Assembly: GCF_048544455.1 (NCBI RefSeq)
Contig: NC_133537.1
Coordinates: 151,692,058 to 151,756,057, forward strand
Length of the DNA: 64,000 nt
Reading direction: 5' to 3'
Origin: Silene latifolia
Lineage: Eukaryota > Streptophyta > Magnoliopsida > Caryophyllales > Caryophyllaceae
This document shows positions 10,353 to 20,109 of this stretch, in pieces (position 1 is the first letter of the stretch; each line of letters begins with the position of its first letter). The notes under the pieces are model-generated. The model was not told the DNA's origin and ran no database searches. It saw only the letters and a list, made by a program, of their open reading frames with translations. The position numbers and the translations under genes were made by a program.

Positions 10353-11535
10353 TCAAGGGGGAGGGGGCCCGAGGTAGGTAGCCTCGACCTCTCCAACAAA
10401 CGCTCCTTCATAGTATGGCTTCAACCTTTGACCATTTACCTTGAACTTGCTTCCATCTTCCGCCTTGAGTTCGAAATCTCCATATTTTCCAACTTCGATT
10501 ATCACATAGGGACCCATCCATCTAGAGTTCAATTTTCCCGGAAAGAGTCGGTAGCGGGAATTGAATAGAAGGACTTTGTCTCCCTTGTGCAAGGCCTTTT
10601 GTCTAATTCTCTTATCATGAAGCAATTTTGTTCTTTCTTTGTAAATCTTTGCATTCTCATAGGATTGTAGTCGGAATTCTTCCAACTCTTGGATTTGAAT
10701 CATCCTCCTTTGACCGCTCAATTTGAGATCAAGATTAAGTGCTCGTATTGCCCAATAAGATTTGTACTCCAATTCGATTGGCAAATGACATGCTTTTCCA
10801 TAGACAAGCTTGTAGGGGGAGGCTCCTATGGGAGTCTTATAGGCCGTCCTATAAGCCCAAAGAGCATCATCAAGCTTTTTTCTCCAATCTTTCCGAGCCT
10901 TGTTCACAACTTTTTCAAGGATTTGCTTGATCTCTCTATTTGAAATTTCCACTTGACCGCTTGTTTGAGGATGATATCCCAAGCCGGTTCGATGTTGAAC
11001 ACCATACTTGGTCAAAAGGGATGCAAGCTTCTTCTCATGGAAATGCGTTCCTCCATCACTAATGATCGCTCTAGGAACTCCAAATCTTGGGAAAATTATC
11101 TTCTTGAAAAGCTTGGTGACCGTTTTTGCATCATAATTTGGGGGTGGCGATTGCCTCCACCCACTTTGAAACATAATCTACGGCCACAAGGATGTACTTA
11201 TTCCCATTGGATGTCACAAAGGGCCCTTGGTAGTCGATTCCCCAAACATCGAAGATCTCTACCTCTAGAATGCCCCTTTGTGGCATTTCGTTCCTCCAAG
11301 ATATATTCCCCGTTCTTTGACAAGCATCGCAATGAATGATGAATTCTCTCGTATCTTGAAACATTGTAGGCCAATAGAAGCCCGATTGGATAATTTTTGC
11401 AACGGTTCTCCTTGCTCCATGGTGCCCACCGTATGGGTGATGAATGACATCCTTCCAAGATTCCTTGGATTTCCCATTGAGGGATGCATCTCCGGTAGAG
11501 CCCATCACTACACTCCTTGTAGAGGTTTGGATCAT
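10353..11535 (-). pseudogene. Athila integrase of element A, frameshifted
   Basis: Two overlapping frames (11535-11131 and 11174-10353) make up the integrase. The first has the zinc-binding region ([14 protein letters not shown], then [10 protein letters not shown]) and the first catalytic Asp in the segment GIDYQGPF. The second has the second Asp in IISDGGTHF and the Glu in [11 protein letters not shown]-terminal domain follows with [21 protein letters not shown] and RWMGPYVI. All three catalytic residues are present, but the frame changes near 11131-11174 and again near 11460, where it meets RNase H. The ORF ends in GPPPP at 10353. The next 220 bp up to the array are spacer and share a block with B (GGTGGAGTCCTCCCTAAACC at about 10310 and 39480). 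Confidence 0.85.
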
Positions 11536-12184
11536 CCCAAAAGTACCTCTTCACTTCGAATAGGAATCTCTTCCTTTGGTTGTGGTTCAAATTTGGAGGG
11601 AGCACTTTTCCAACAATATAATTGGCATAATCGGCAAACCATGGAGTGATGTGCCTTTCAAGTTGAGTTTGAATAGCCATCAAAATATCGTCGGGAAATG
11701 AGTCATTGATCGGGGTTTCTCCATTTTCATCATGAAACCGGATTCTTGACAAGTGATCCGCCACTACATTCTCGGCTCCTTTCTTGTCTCTTATTTCCAA
11801 GTCAAATTCTTGAAGGAGCAAAATCCATCTCAACAATCTTGGTTTTGCCTCCTTCTTTATCAAGAGATGTCGGAGAGCACGGTGATCCGAAAATACAATC
11901 ACCTTGGATCCAAGCAAGTAGGAACGGAATTTATCCAATGCATAAACAATGGCAAGAAGCTCCTTTTCGGTTGTATCATAATTCGCTTGAGAGGGGTCGA
12001 GGGTCTTGCTTATGTAATAGATGGCGTGAAGAGCTCTCCCTACCCGTTGGCCAAGAACCGCTCCAACGGCGTAGTTGCTAGCGTCACACATAATCTCGAA
12101 AGGTAACTCCCAATTCGGGGGTTGAATGATTGGTGCCGAGACTAAGGCTTCTTTGATTCTATTAAAAGCTTCAACACACGTCAC
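11460..12184 (-). pseudogene. RNase H domain and connection of pol, element A
   Basis: The frame 12184-11198 carries a Ty3/gypsy RNase H with its four acidic positions visible: Asp in [13 protein letters not shown], Glu in [20 protein letters not shown], Asp in [12 protein letters not shown], and Asp in [11 protein letters not shown]. After about residue 160 it continues through the connection region ([15 protein letters not shown]) towards the integrase zinc domain, and loses frame near 11460. It is one base out of frame with the reverse transcriptase ORF that ends at 12181, a single indel at their junction. Everything past 11460 in this frame is shadow. Confidence 0.85.
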
Positions 12185-13664
12185 AAGAATTGGAATTGGG
12201 CATCTTTAAGCAAAAGTTGAGTGAGGGGTTTTGCTATTTTCGAAAAATCCTTTATGAAAAGACGATAAAAACCCGCGTGACCGAGAAAACTTCTCACCCC
12301 TCTAACATTCACGGGAGGTGGGAGTTTCTCTATCACCTCAACTTTAGCTTTATCGACCTTGATGCCCTTTTCCGAAATCAAATGACCCAAAACAATTCCT
12401 TCATTGACCATGAAGTGACACTTTTCCCAATTTAAAACAAGGCTAACATCTTCACACTTTTGCAACACAAGAGAAAGATTATGCAAACATGAGTCAAAGT
12501 GCTTTCCATAAACACTAAAATCATCCATAAAAACTTCCATTATGGTCTCTAGGTAATCGGAGAAGACACTCATCATGCATCTTTGGAAAGTGGCGGGGGC
12601 ATTACATAATCCAAAAGGCATCCTCCAATATGCAAAAGTGCCATAAGGGCATGTGAAGGTGGTCTTATGTTGGTCATCCGGGTGTATAGGGATTTGGAAG
12701 AATCCCGAATACCCGTCAAGGTAACAAAAGAATTTGTTGGAGGCTAACCTCTCAAGCATTTGGTCAATGAATGGTAAGGGGAAGTGATCTTTTCTTGTTG
12801 CGGAGTTTAATTTCCGATAGTCAATGCACATACGCCAACCGGTGATCATTCTTGTGGGTATTAATTCATTCTTTTCATTTGTCACTACCGTGGTACCTCC
12901 TTTCTTAGGTACCACTTGGACGGGGCTAACCCACAAAGAATCCGATATGGGATATATGATTCCCGCATCAAGTAATTTCATGACTTCTCCTTTGACAACT
13001 TCTTGCATGTGGGGGTTCAATCTTCTTTGGGGTTGAATGGTAGGTCTATGGTCTTCCTCTAGATGAATTATATGCATGCAAAAGTTGGGACTTATCCCCT
13101 TAAGGTCATCTAGACTATAACCTATAGCCTTCTCATGTTGTTTCAACACATCAAGCAACTTTCCCAATTGGTCATCATCAAGTCTATCATTAACAATCAC
13201 GGGTTTGGTCTTTGATTCATCAAGGTAAGCATATTTCAAATTTGGGGGAAGAGGTTTCAAAGTAGGAGTTTGTACCTTACTTTCCTCCTTTGGAGTTTCA
13301 TTGAGAATTTGCTCCATCTCCATTAGACATTCCATTCTCATAGCATACTCAACTTCACTTTCATCAACCTCATCATATTCAAATCCCATGATGGGTTCCT
13401 CTTGCTCTTGAGTTTGTAAAATATCCTCTAGGATGGATTTCTCATCCTCTATGGGTTGACATGCTTCCACTAGAATATTATGCACCAATTCGGATTGTGC
13501 ACGAGTAAGTTCCTTGTTAGCTAGAGCGGCCTCAAAGAGATCCACCTCCAACTCCCAATACATGCTCTTAGCCTTACTTGCTTCTAAGGCCTCCAATGCT
13601 TTCATGGGATCCTTGAAGTAAGGGATACTTAAGTGGTCCTCTACAAAACAATCTATGAAATCCA
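12181..13664 (-). CDS. Pol linker and reverse transcriptase of element A, open frame starting at the gag position
   Basis: The open frame of about 490 residues starts at an ATG (13664) reading [10 protein letters not shown], only about 120 bp from the primer-binding site. In intact Athila elements that position is the start of gag. Residues 1 to about 150 are the acidic linker that normally follows protease; the polymerase then starts at about [10 protein letters not shown]. Visible motifs are [52 protein letters not shown] and the catalytic FMDDFSVYG (12509-12536), then [11 protein letters not shown] and the thumb [10 protein letters not shown]. The frame breaks only at its end, before RNase H. 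A possible upstream Met (13680) would add five residues. Its start context is the main reason to view A as a pol-only segment. Confidence 0.85.
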
Positions 13665-13808
13665 TCTCGCAAAATATCAAACAACTTGAAAACGATTAGA
13701 GCAAACCTTGAGGAGTTTTATTTCCCCAAGGCGAAGAAAGACACAACTAATAACAATAAAAATAAATCTAAATCAAGTAAACACCGTCCCCGGCAACGGC
13801 GCCATTTT
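13665..13808 (-). promoter_or_regulatory. Leader with tRNA-Asp primer-binding site, element A
   Basis: The plus strand at 13787-13804 reads TCCCCGGCAACGGCGCCA. That is the 3' end of plant tRNA-Asp, so the minus strand carries an 18-base primer-binding site separated from the LTR by a few T residues. The rest of the leader matches the leader of B (42319-42436) almost base for base, including the stretch GCAAAATATCAAACAACT next to each start codon. The shared leader fuses to pol in A and to gag in B. Confidence 0.9.
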
Positions 13809-15569
13809 TTATGCGAGTCCGTTTCGTGTTCACAAATTAAGATGTGGTCGTTGGGTCACGGTCGAATCAAAACACAATTTATAACTTCACAAACAACTCT
13901 ACAATTAGTAAAGAGGCAAGTAAAGGTCGGATCCCAAGGGACGGGTATTGAAATGAGATTTCTATTGCAACTAGTGATGTCTAAGGGGTGTCATAAATTG
14001 GGTTGATGTAGAAGGTCACTAAACTAAAATAGCAATGAAAATAAACAAGCAAGATGAATTAAAGGGGTGTAAACAATTGATTAAAGGCACTAGGGTGTCA
14101 TGGGATCATAGGGGAATCATGGGAATTGATCATACAAACATGTTCTCAAAATATAAGCAAGCAATTATTGTTGTGATGGATTGAGTTGGGTTATATCTTA
14201 CAATCCTAGGAAAGTTTGGGTCCCGGAGCCGAATCGATTAGATTGTACAACACCTACAAGTCGACTTAATCTTCCCTACTCAACAACATGCATGGTCTAA
14301 TGAGACTCGAGTTGGGTTATGTCTTACAAGTCTCATTGAAAAGATAGAAGATGATAGTAAATGCAAGGACATAGGCTTAGCATTTCATCAAATATAACAT
14401 GTGCATGAGTTGAGATCAAAACAAGCAAGCAAATAAAACATGAAAGCATATTAATTTAAGCATGAATCATTCCCCATGTTGGTTTCCCTAATCACCCATT
14501 TAACCCTAGCTAAGAGACTACTCACTCATTATCATGTTGATCATGCTAGCAAGGTTGTCAATCATACCAACAATATGAAACATGATGAATAAATGAAAGT
14601 AATTAACAATAATTAAAAAGGGATTAAGAGATTATACCTACTAATGATTCCAATAATAAAGCAAAGATAAAAGAAGTACTTGAATGCTTGATTGAGAGGT
14701 TGTCAATCTCCCAATAATAACCCAAATAATCTTCAATTACCCAAAATAAAGGATGAACAAAAGAGAGATTAAGGAAATAAAACTTGTATTAGAACTTGAT
14801 TAATTGTTGATTACAATACTAAAGAGAGATTTGATTGATATTAACTACTCTAATTATTGATAAGAAGAACATGCTCCTCTAATTAGACTAATGGGGTATT
14901 TATAGTGGAAATTAGGGAGGATGCATTAGGGTTAACTAAGGGCTAAACTAGTAATTACACTTTTTAGATTGAGCAAGGAGGAGCCGGTATTTTTCGAGAG
15001 AAGGGCTTCTTTCTTTGTAGCTTGGAGAAGAGGAAATCATGTTGTCTTTGGAATCCAAGGCGGAATAAGGTCGGGACGGGCGGAATCTGGCGTTGGAATC
15101 CGAGCGGATTCAAGGGAATCCGGCCGGATTGTCGAGGTGGAATCCGAGCGGATTAGAGAAAAGCCGCTCGGATTGTGCGGCTAAGCGGGGACGGACGGAT
15201 TGGTGACAATCCGCTCGGATTGTCACTCAAAGAACATATCTTCTTCTTTTCTTCCCTTTTCTTCATAAATTCCTTGGGGATTTCCTTGGGGACTCAAGGA
15301 TCCTTTCTCAACATTGCTCTTCTACTATAATATGTACAAAGGCCTTCTAATCTTGTCTCTCCTTGATGCTTGGTCATTGAATTCGATCAATTTAGTCTCG
15401 TTTTGCCATGAAAATGCAAGATTCTTACTCCTTTCCTACCAAGGGATCAAAATCTCAAAGAATATGCAAAACAAAGAACTAAAGATAAGAAATGACCTAA
15501 ATATGCACTAAAAAGCATGGGAACAAGGCTAATTCGGGGGCTAAATACGCGCTAATTATGGTCACATCA
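13809..15569 (-). repeat. 5' LTR of element A
   Basis: The 1761-bp LTR pairs with 4044-5803. Its plus-strand start is TTATG instead of TGATG, a single change in the terminal CA next to the primer site. It contains the TATA box (about 14898-14911), the palindromic array (15050-15232) and the conserved TCGGATCCCAAGGGACGGG block (13928-13946). The right-hand flank ATTGA (15570-15574) is the target duplication. Confidence 0.93.
15050..15232. repeat. Palindromic module array, 5' LTR of A
   Basis: The layout is the same as at 5285-5455. At the positions where the 3' LTR reads GTGCTGG and CCGGGAGG, this copy reads TCTTTGG and CCAAGGCGG. The element B LTR pair shows closely similar replacements (see findings). 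The palindromes AATCCGAGCGGATT and AATCCGGCCGGATT are unchanged. Confidence 0.8.
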
Positions 15570-15574
15570 ATTGA

Positions 15575-16199
15575 TTAAGTGGAGATGGTCAAAATGGTCG
15601 GTCTATGTAACATGACTGGGACTCGGAATGATCTGAGCTAACGTGGTCGATTGATTACAAAAGCAAAAGCGTAGTCTAGAATGCAGAGAGAGAAGGGGCG
15701 GAACACTCGCGTGCCAAATATGGAGACCGAAGGTCTCTATTTAAACTTTTCACACGAAGGAGTTTAGGAATGACACGGATACAGAAACAAATCACGGAAA
15801 TATTCTGGAAAGCATGGAAAGAGGGTTGGGCAAGAGGCGCATCAGCCACTGCGACCCTTGGAAGAGGCGCAGCACCTGCTGCCTCATTTCCCCAGAGGTT
15901 TCCTCCTCAGCAAGAAAGATTTCCGCTTTTTTTATAGAATTTCGTTAGATATACACTTCCTTATTCCGTGAAAGACAATAGGCGGAAGATATTTCCTTAA
16001 AAAATATTAAATTTAATTAGGAATAAATATACATATAATTCTAGAACATTCCCAAACATTCCGACTCGGCATTTAAACGGTTTTTAGAAAATGAAGCGGT
16101 TTTTGACCCGGACTCCAAATGAACTTTAATTACTTTCAAAACGACCATATAGGTGCATAGATGAAGACCATGAGGTTGACTCGAGTGTTTGAGCTATCA
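15575..16199 (-). mobile_element. Ogre/Tat-like 5' LTR, U3-side segment
   Basis: This continues the LTR interrupted at 4038. The plus strand ends GAGCTATCA at 16199, giving a minus-strand start TGATAGCTC. A TATA-like TTTAAATAGAGACC lies at about 15733-15746. The third cluster of GGAAGAGGCGCAGC modules at 15830-15890 lies upstream of it in transcription order, with the palindrome GCAGCACCTGCTGC. Beyond 16199 the sequence is copia gag, so the Ogre-like element inserted into the copia element. Confidence 0.65.
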
Positions 16200-17732
16200 C
16201 TTATTTATGAACTTGCGAATAAGAAGCTCTTTGACTTTTCTCAATTCTATGGTTATAGCTTCATTAGCTACAACCTTGGCTTGAACATGCTTAATGTTGA
16301 GTTTTAGTTCCGAGGTTATAGCTTCATTAGCTATAATTTTAGACTCAAGAGCTATCTTCTCATCATTTGTCGATTCTGAAGTTGTAGCTCTATTAGCCGT
16401 AACTTTAGATTTGAGCTTCTCAGCTTTGCCTTTAAGAAGTTGATTCTCTTCAGCAATATCTAGAATTTGTTCTCTCAAATCTTTTAACTATAGATCTTGT
16501 TCGTAACACTTACCAAGAGTTTGCTCGAAGTATTCTATTAAAGCACTCTTTGACCACTTCTTGACTTGTTTTTTTAAGTTCAAGATAGCTTACCTTTTCT
16601 TCTTCATCGTCTGAATCAGATTCTCCTAGGAGGCAACATTCTGAGCTTGAATCCGTGCTATCACTATCATTATGAGAAATTATGTCGAGACTGATGTTGC
16701 TTAAACATAGGTTAGCAACTTATTCATCTTCGGACCCTTCGTCATCTTCTGTGTCGAGATCTCCCCTACATGACGCCAACATGACTTGTTTGAAATCATT
16801 TTTGGTCTTTTCTCGTTTAGTATTGTCCTTAATTTTCTCCCATGTGGGACAGTCCTTGATCATGTGATCAGTCTCTCCATACTTGAAGCATCCTCTATTT
16901 GCAAACGAAGTTTTTGACTCAGTTGCTTTCTTTTTAAAAGACTTGTCGTTATTGTAAGATGATTTTGTTTCATATTTCTAAATATCTTCTTTTTGAACCT
17001 TCTGGCAAACAAAACAGTTTCATCCTCGATGTTAGAACCAACATTCTCACCCGCGGGGGTCTGCAGTTCGGTACTCTTATTTTTACTTGGTTCGGTCGTA
17101 TCATCATCTAAGATGAGTTCGTGGACCATAAGAGCTCCTATAAGCTCTTGGTAAGAAAGAGTAGTGAGGTCTCTAGCTTCCTCCATTGCAGTGACCTTAG
17201 GACGCCACTTTTTGGTATGACTCCTAAGGACTTTTCTGACAATGTCCCCGAATTCAAACTTTCTACCAAGATTTTTCAGTTCATTGACAATCCTAGAAAA
17301 TCGTGCAGACATGCTATCAAGTGATTCATTTGGCTACATTGTAAAGAGCTCATATTTTTGAATCAACAAGTCAATACGATATTTCTTAACAATTGTCGAT
17401 CTCTCATAACCTAATTCAAGACCATCCCATATTTCCTTGGCCAAGGTACAAGAAGAGAAATGATGGAATTCATTTGAAGTCATGCCGTTTTGCAACAGGC
17501 TTATAACTTTCGAGTTTTTCTTAGCCTTCTTGTAATCAGTCTCAATAAAGTCTTCTTCTTTTTTCTCATAGGTAGTACCTTCAATAGATCCAACCAAAAT
17601 TTTATTTGGTCCATTTTGTATGATCATCCAGCACTCCCAATCATGTCCTTTTATGTAGTGTGTCATCATGTTCTTCCAAAGTCCATAATTCTTCCCATCA
17701 AAGACGGGACACTTTAGATACTTGGAATCCAT
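16200..17732 (-). pseudogene. Ty1/copia gag (Sirevirus-like, UBN2-type), truncated by the Ogre insertion
   Basis: Frames 17732-17334, 17312-16860 and 16478-16197 are consecutive pieces of one gag. The N-terminus has FDGKNYGLWKNMMTHYIKGH, and the middle has the UBN2 core (AKEIWDGLELGYE, RFSRIVNELKNLG). A CCHC zinc knuckle reads CFKYGETDHMIKDC (about 16845-16886), with the second Cys replaced by Tyr. The C-terminal piece is a coiled coil made of near-repeats of KVVANEAITIEL. The first two pieces are almost contiguous, with one stop and frameshift near 17312-17334. Sequence stops at 16199, where the Ogre-like LTR was inserted; the rest of pol is not in the window. Confidence 0.8.
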
Positions 17733-17816
17733 TTCACATGTGTGACGCAGCGAAAAATAAATAGATAAAATAAATGAGATAGACTTATCAGCCTCTTTGC
17801 GGAATCAAGAGCACGA

Positions 17817-17829
17817 GGCTCTGATACCA
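17817..17829 (-). promoter_or_regulatory. tRNA-iMet-type primer-binding site of the copia element
   Basis: The minus strand reads TGGTATCAGAGCC, the standard plant initiator-Met primer site. Two bases separate it from the LTR end at 17832. Its orientation agrees with the gag to its left. Confidence 0.85.
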
Positions 17830-17831
17830 AT

Positions 17832-19206
17832 TGAGGAGTCTATCGATCCGAAATACTCAAGAGGTGGGGGGGAGGTGAATTGAGTATAAAAACATAGGCC
17901 ACTTTTTCGATTATCCGTATGAGCATGTTCAGATAATTAATTAAAGTTTATCGTTTAAACTTGAACTAATTAACTAAACAAAGTAAAACGTAAATAAAGG
18001 AAAGAGGAAATGCAAGTGACACATGTGATTTTGAATTGGTTCAGTTTCACAAGTCGAAACCTACGTCCACTATTCTCGATAAATAATTTTAGTACCTTTC
18101 TACGGATTGCAAAATTACTAACCCACTCGTACAACTAACTCTAGTTATAACTCAATTGAGTACCATTAAATACTCGGTTTTGTCTATCTTACGTTATTAA
18201 GGTAGTACTTGATTGTTCTTCTAGTGTTCATAATATGAACGAGTAAGAAACAATATTTAAGCGCTATTATCTTATAACGATACTTAGAAATAATTGCAAT
18301 ATAAGATAGCACACGACTTTTCAAAAACAATTTTAACTTGCAAAAGAAATAATAAACTTAAAGTTTTTGCAAAGGATGTTTTGTTGAAATGTTGAAAATT
18401 AGATTAAATGAATTATTATGTGTAGTATTTATAGTAGAGAGGAGATCTAGGTTTTATAAGAAAACCCTAGATAGTGTCATGGATCACGTGTAGATTAAGA
18501 AAGGAATAAGATCTATCTTTTTCCTATTTTAGTCCAACAATATATTAGATAAAAGAAATGAAATAAATATAAGGAGATAAAATATCTCTAACAAATATTT
18601 ATTTAAGATCTTTACCATAAAACCTTAGATACTATATAGATCACGTGTGAAATATAGTAAGTAGGTGATCCAATCTTATTATTCAACCTTGCAATATCTT
18701 AGTAGACGATATGGAATAAATCTAAATAACCATAAAAATATATAATATCTTTAATAATAATCTTATGTAGATTTACCCTAATCTTTACTTGCACAAGGAA
18801 TATCACACGAATAGGAGACGGCTCGTAAGCCTACTACATCCAACGTGACATCCCAGTAAGATATTAGGTCAATATATTACGGTTTAGATATGAATAATTA
18901 GAAAACCCTAGTTAGCCACCAAAAAAACTCATTAGTTGTCACATAGGTCGACCCAACTAAACGGTAACTTTCTATTCATAACACAATTTAAGTGCAAACT
19001 TCAATCTACTATAAAATAGGTTTTCCTTTTAAAGAATATAAAGATAAGATTTTAAAAACTATTTTCAAAACAATTTAAAACTCAAGTCGTGCCTTTCTTA
19101 TTATTGCAGCTCAATGTTATAGCTAAATCACATATAACATTGAGTCTGGTAGGTAATGTTATAACCATAGAAGGTATAACTTTACTTACCAAAATCATTT
19201 CTTTAA
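17832..19206 (-). mobile_element. 5' LTR of the copia element, interrupted by the CACTA transposon
   Basis: The LTR begins TGAGGAGTC next to the primer site and runs into the CACTA element at 19206-19209. It probably resumes at 30112 and ends near 30134 at CCTACA, which would make a 1.4-kb LTR. An alternative end at about 18848 (GTGACA) cannot be excluded. It is AT-rich and I see no gene. Confidence 0.6.
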
Positions 19207-19229
19207 ATACACTACGCCAAATAATCGGT

Positions 19230-19680
19230 GCAACAACGGTTAGATAAGGTGATATACCGTTGTAATACAAAATACGAAACCGTTATTACATCGATCGTTG
19301 TTATTTCGTGACCATAGTTGTTAAAAAGGCGGAACCATTATGAAATGTAAATAACGGGTTCAAATAACCGTAATACAATATTAAGAACGGTTAAAAAACC
19401 GTTGTCTATAATATTGAAACCGTGGTAGTATTAGTCTGAATGCTCTATGGAAACCTATGACAACGGTTTTACTGAAACACAACCGTTGTAAAATAGTAAA
19501 TATGACAACGGTCTATACTTATTAAACCGTTTTAAATGTCATGAATTCGACAACAGTTTGTGATTATTAAACCGTTATATTATGGATGAATATGTCAACG
19601 GGTTTCTATATAAATGTGACAGTTTTCAATAGATTTATTGACCACGGTTTTATTTTTAACCGTAATCAAATTTACAAATA
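19230..19680. repeat. Left subterminal repeats of the CACTA element
   Basis: More than a dozen copies of ACAACGGTT or AACCGTTGT occur in both orientations, about 20-40 bp apart. In known CACTA elements such motifs bind the TnpA-type protein. The right end (29590-30060) has the same motif set. Confidence 0.8.
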
Positions 19681-19751
19681 TTTTTTTTAAAAAATTGTTT
19701 TAGTAGGTTCCAGCAACTGCTGAAATGCAAATTTTTACAGTAGCAGGTTCC

Positions 19752-19783
19752 GCTGAAATGCTACTGCAAAATAGCATTTCAGC
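19752..19783. repeat. 12-bp inverted repeat (hairpin) inside the left CACTA end
   Basis: GCTGAAATGCTA (19752-19763) and TAGCATTTCAGC (19772-19783) pair perfectly around an 8-base loop. A partial third copy (CTGCTGAAATGC) lies at about 19717-19730. Confidence 0.75.
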
Positions 19784-20109
19784 AGCTGTGCATTGCAAAA
19801 TCTCAATCCTGCAATATCAGAATATTACACAGATTGATCTATTTAACCCAACATCAAAATATTATAAACAGGGTAACCAAAAATAATTACACATGGCTCT
19901 ATATACACACACATACATAATTTGCAGACTATTGACCATCCGCTAATGAAAGAAAATAAGTGGCCCACTTATTTCTCATGTCGGCGATGTCTTCCTAAGA
20001 ATAGGTTGGGTCTTTGTTGTTGATTGAAGGTGGGAACTACAAATCAAAATATACTAATCAAAATAGACAGAATAAGTGAAATATTACATAGAATTAAACC
20101 CAAGTTACG

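Larger units (their letters stand above)
4044..15569 (-). mobile_element. Athila-lineage LTR retrotransposon A (pol and ORF3, no gag), complete ends
   Basis: The element is 11.5 kb on the minus strand, with LTRs at 4044-5803 and 13809-15569 and a 5-bp target duplication ATTGA at 4039-4043 and 15570-15574. The order, 5' to 3' on the minus strand, is LTR, tRNA-Asp primer site, about 120-bp leader, pol (linker, reverse transcriptase, RNase H, integrase), palindromic array with TATA box, ORF3, about 2.1-kb non-coding spacer, polypurine tract, LTR. Gag and protease are absent: the first ATG after the leader opens directly into the post-protease linker of pol. The LTRs are about 99% alike outside one array, so the insertion is fairly young. 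Pol and ORF3 nevertheless carry several frameshifts. It is inserted in an Ogre-like LTR. Confidence 0.92.

Noticed and set aside
13787..13804. A tRNA-Asp 3' end sequence (also at 42437-42454 and, on +, 54572-54589)
   Set aside because: Only the last 18 bases of the tRNA are present, next to LTR ends. These are primer-binding sites, not tRNA genes.
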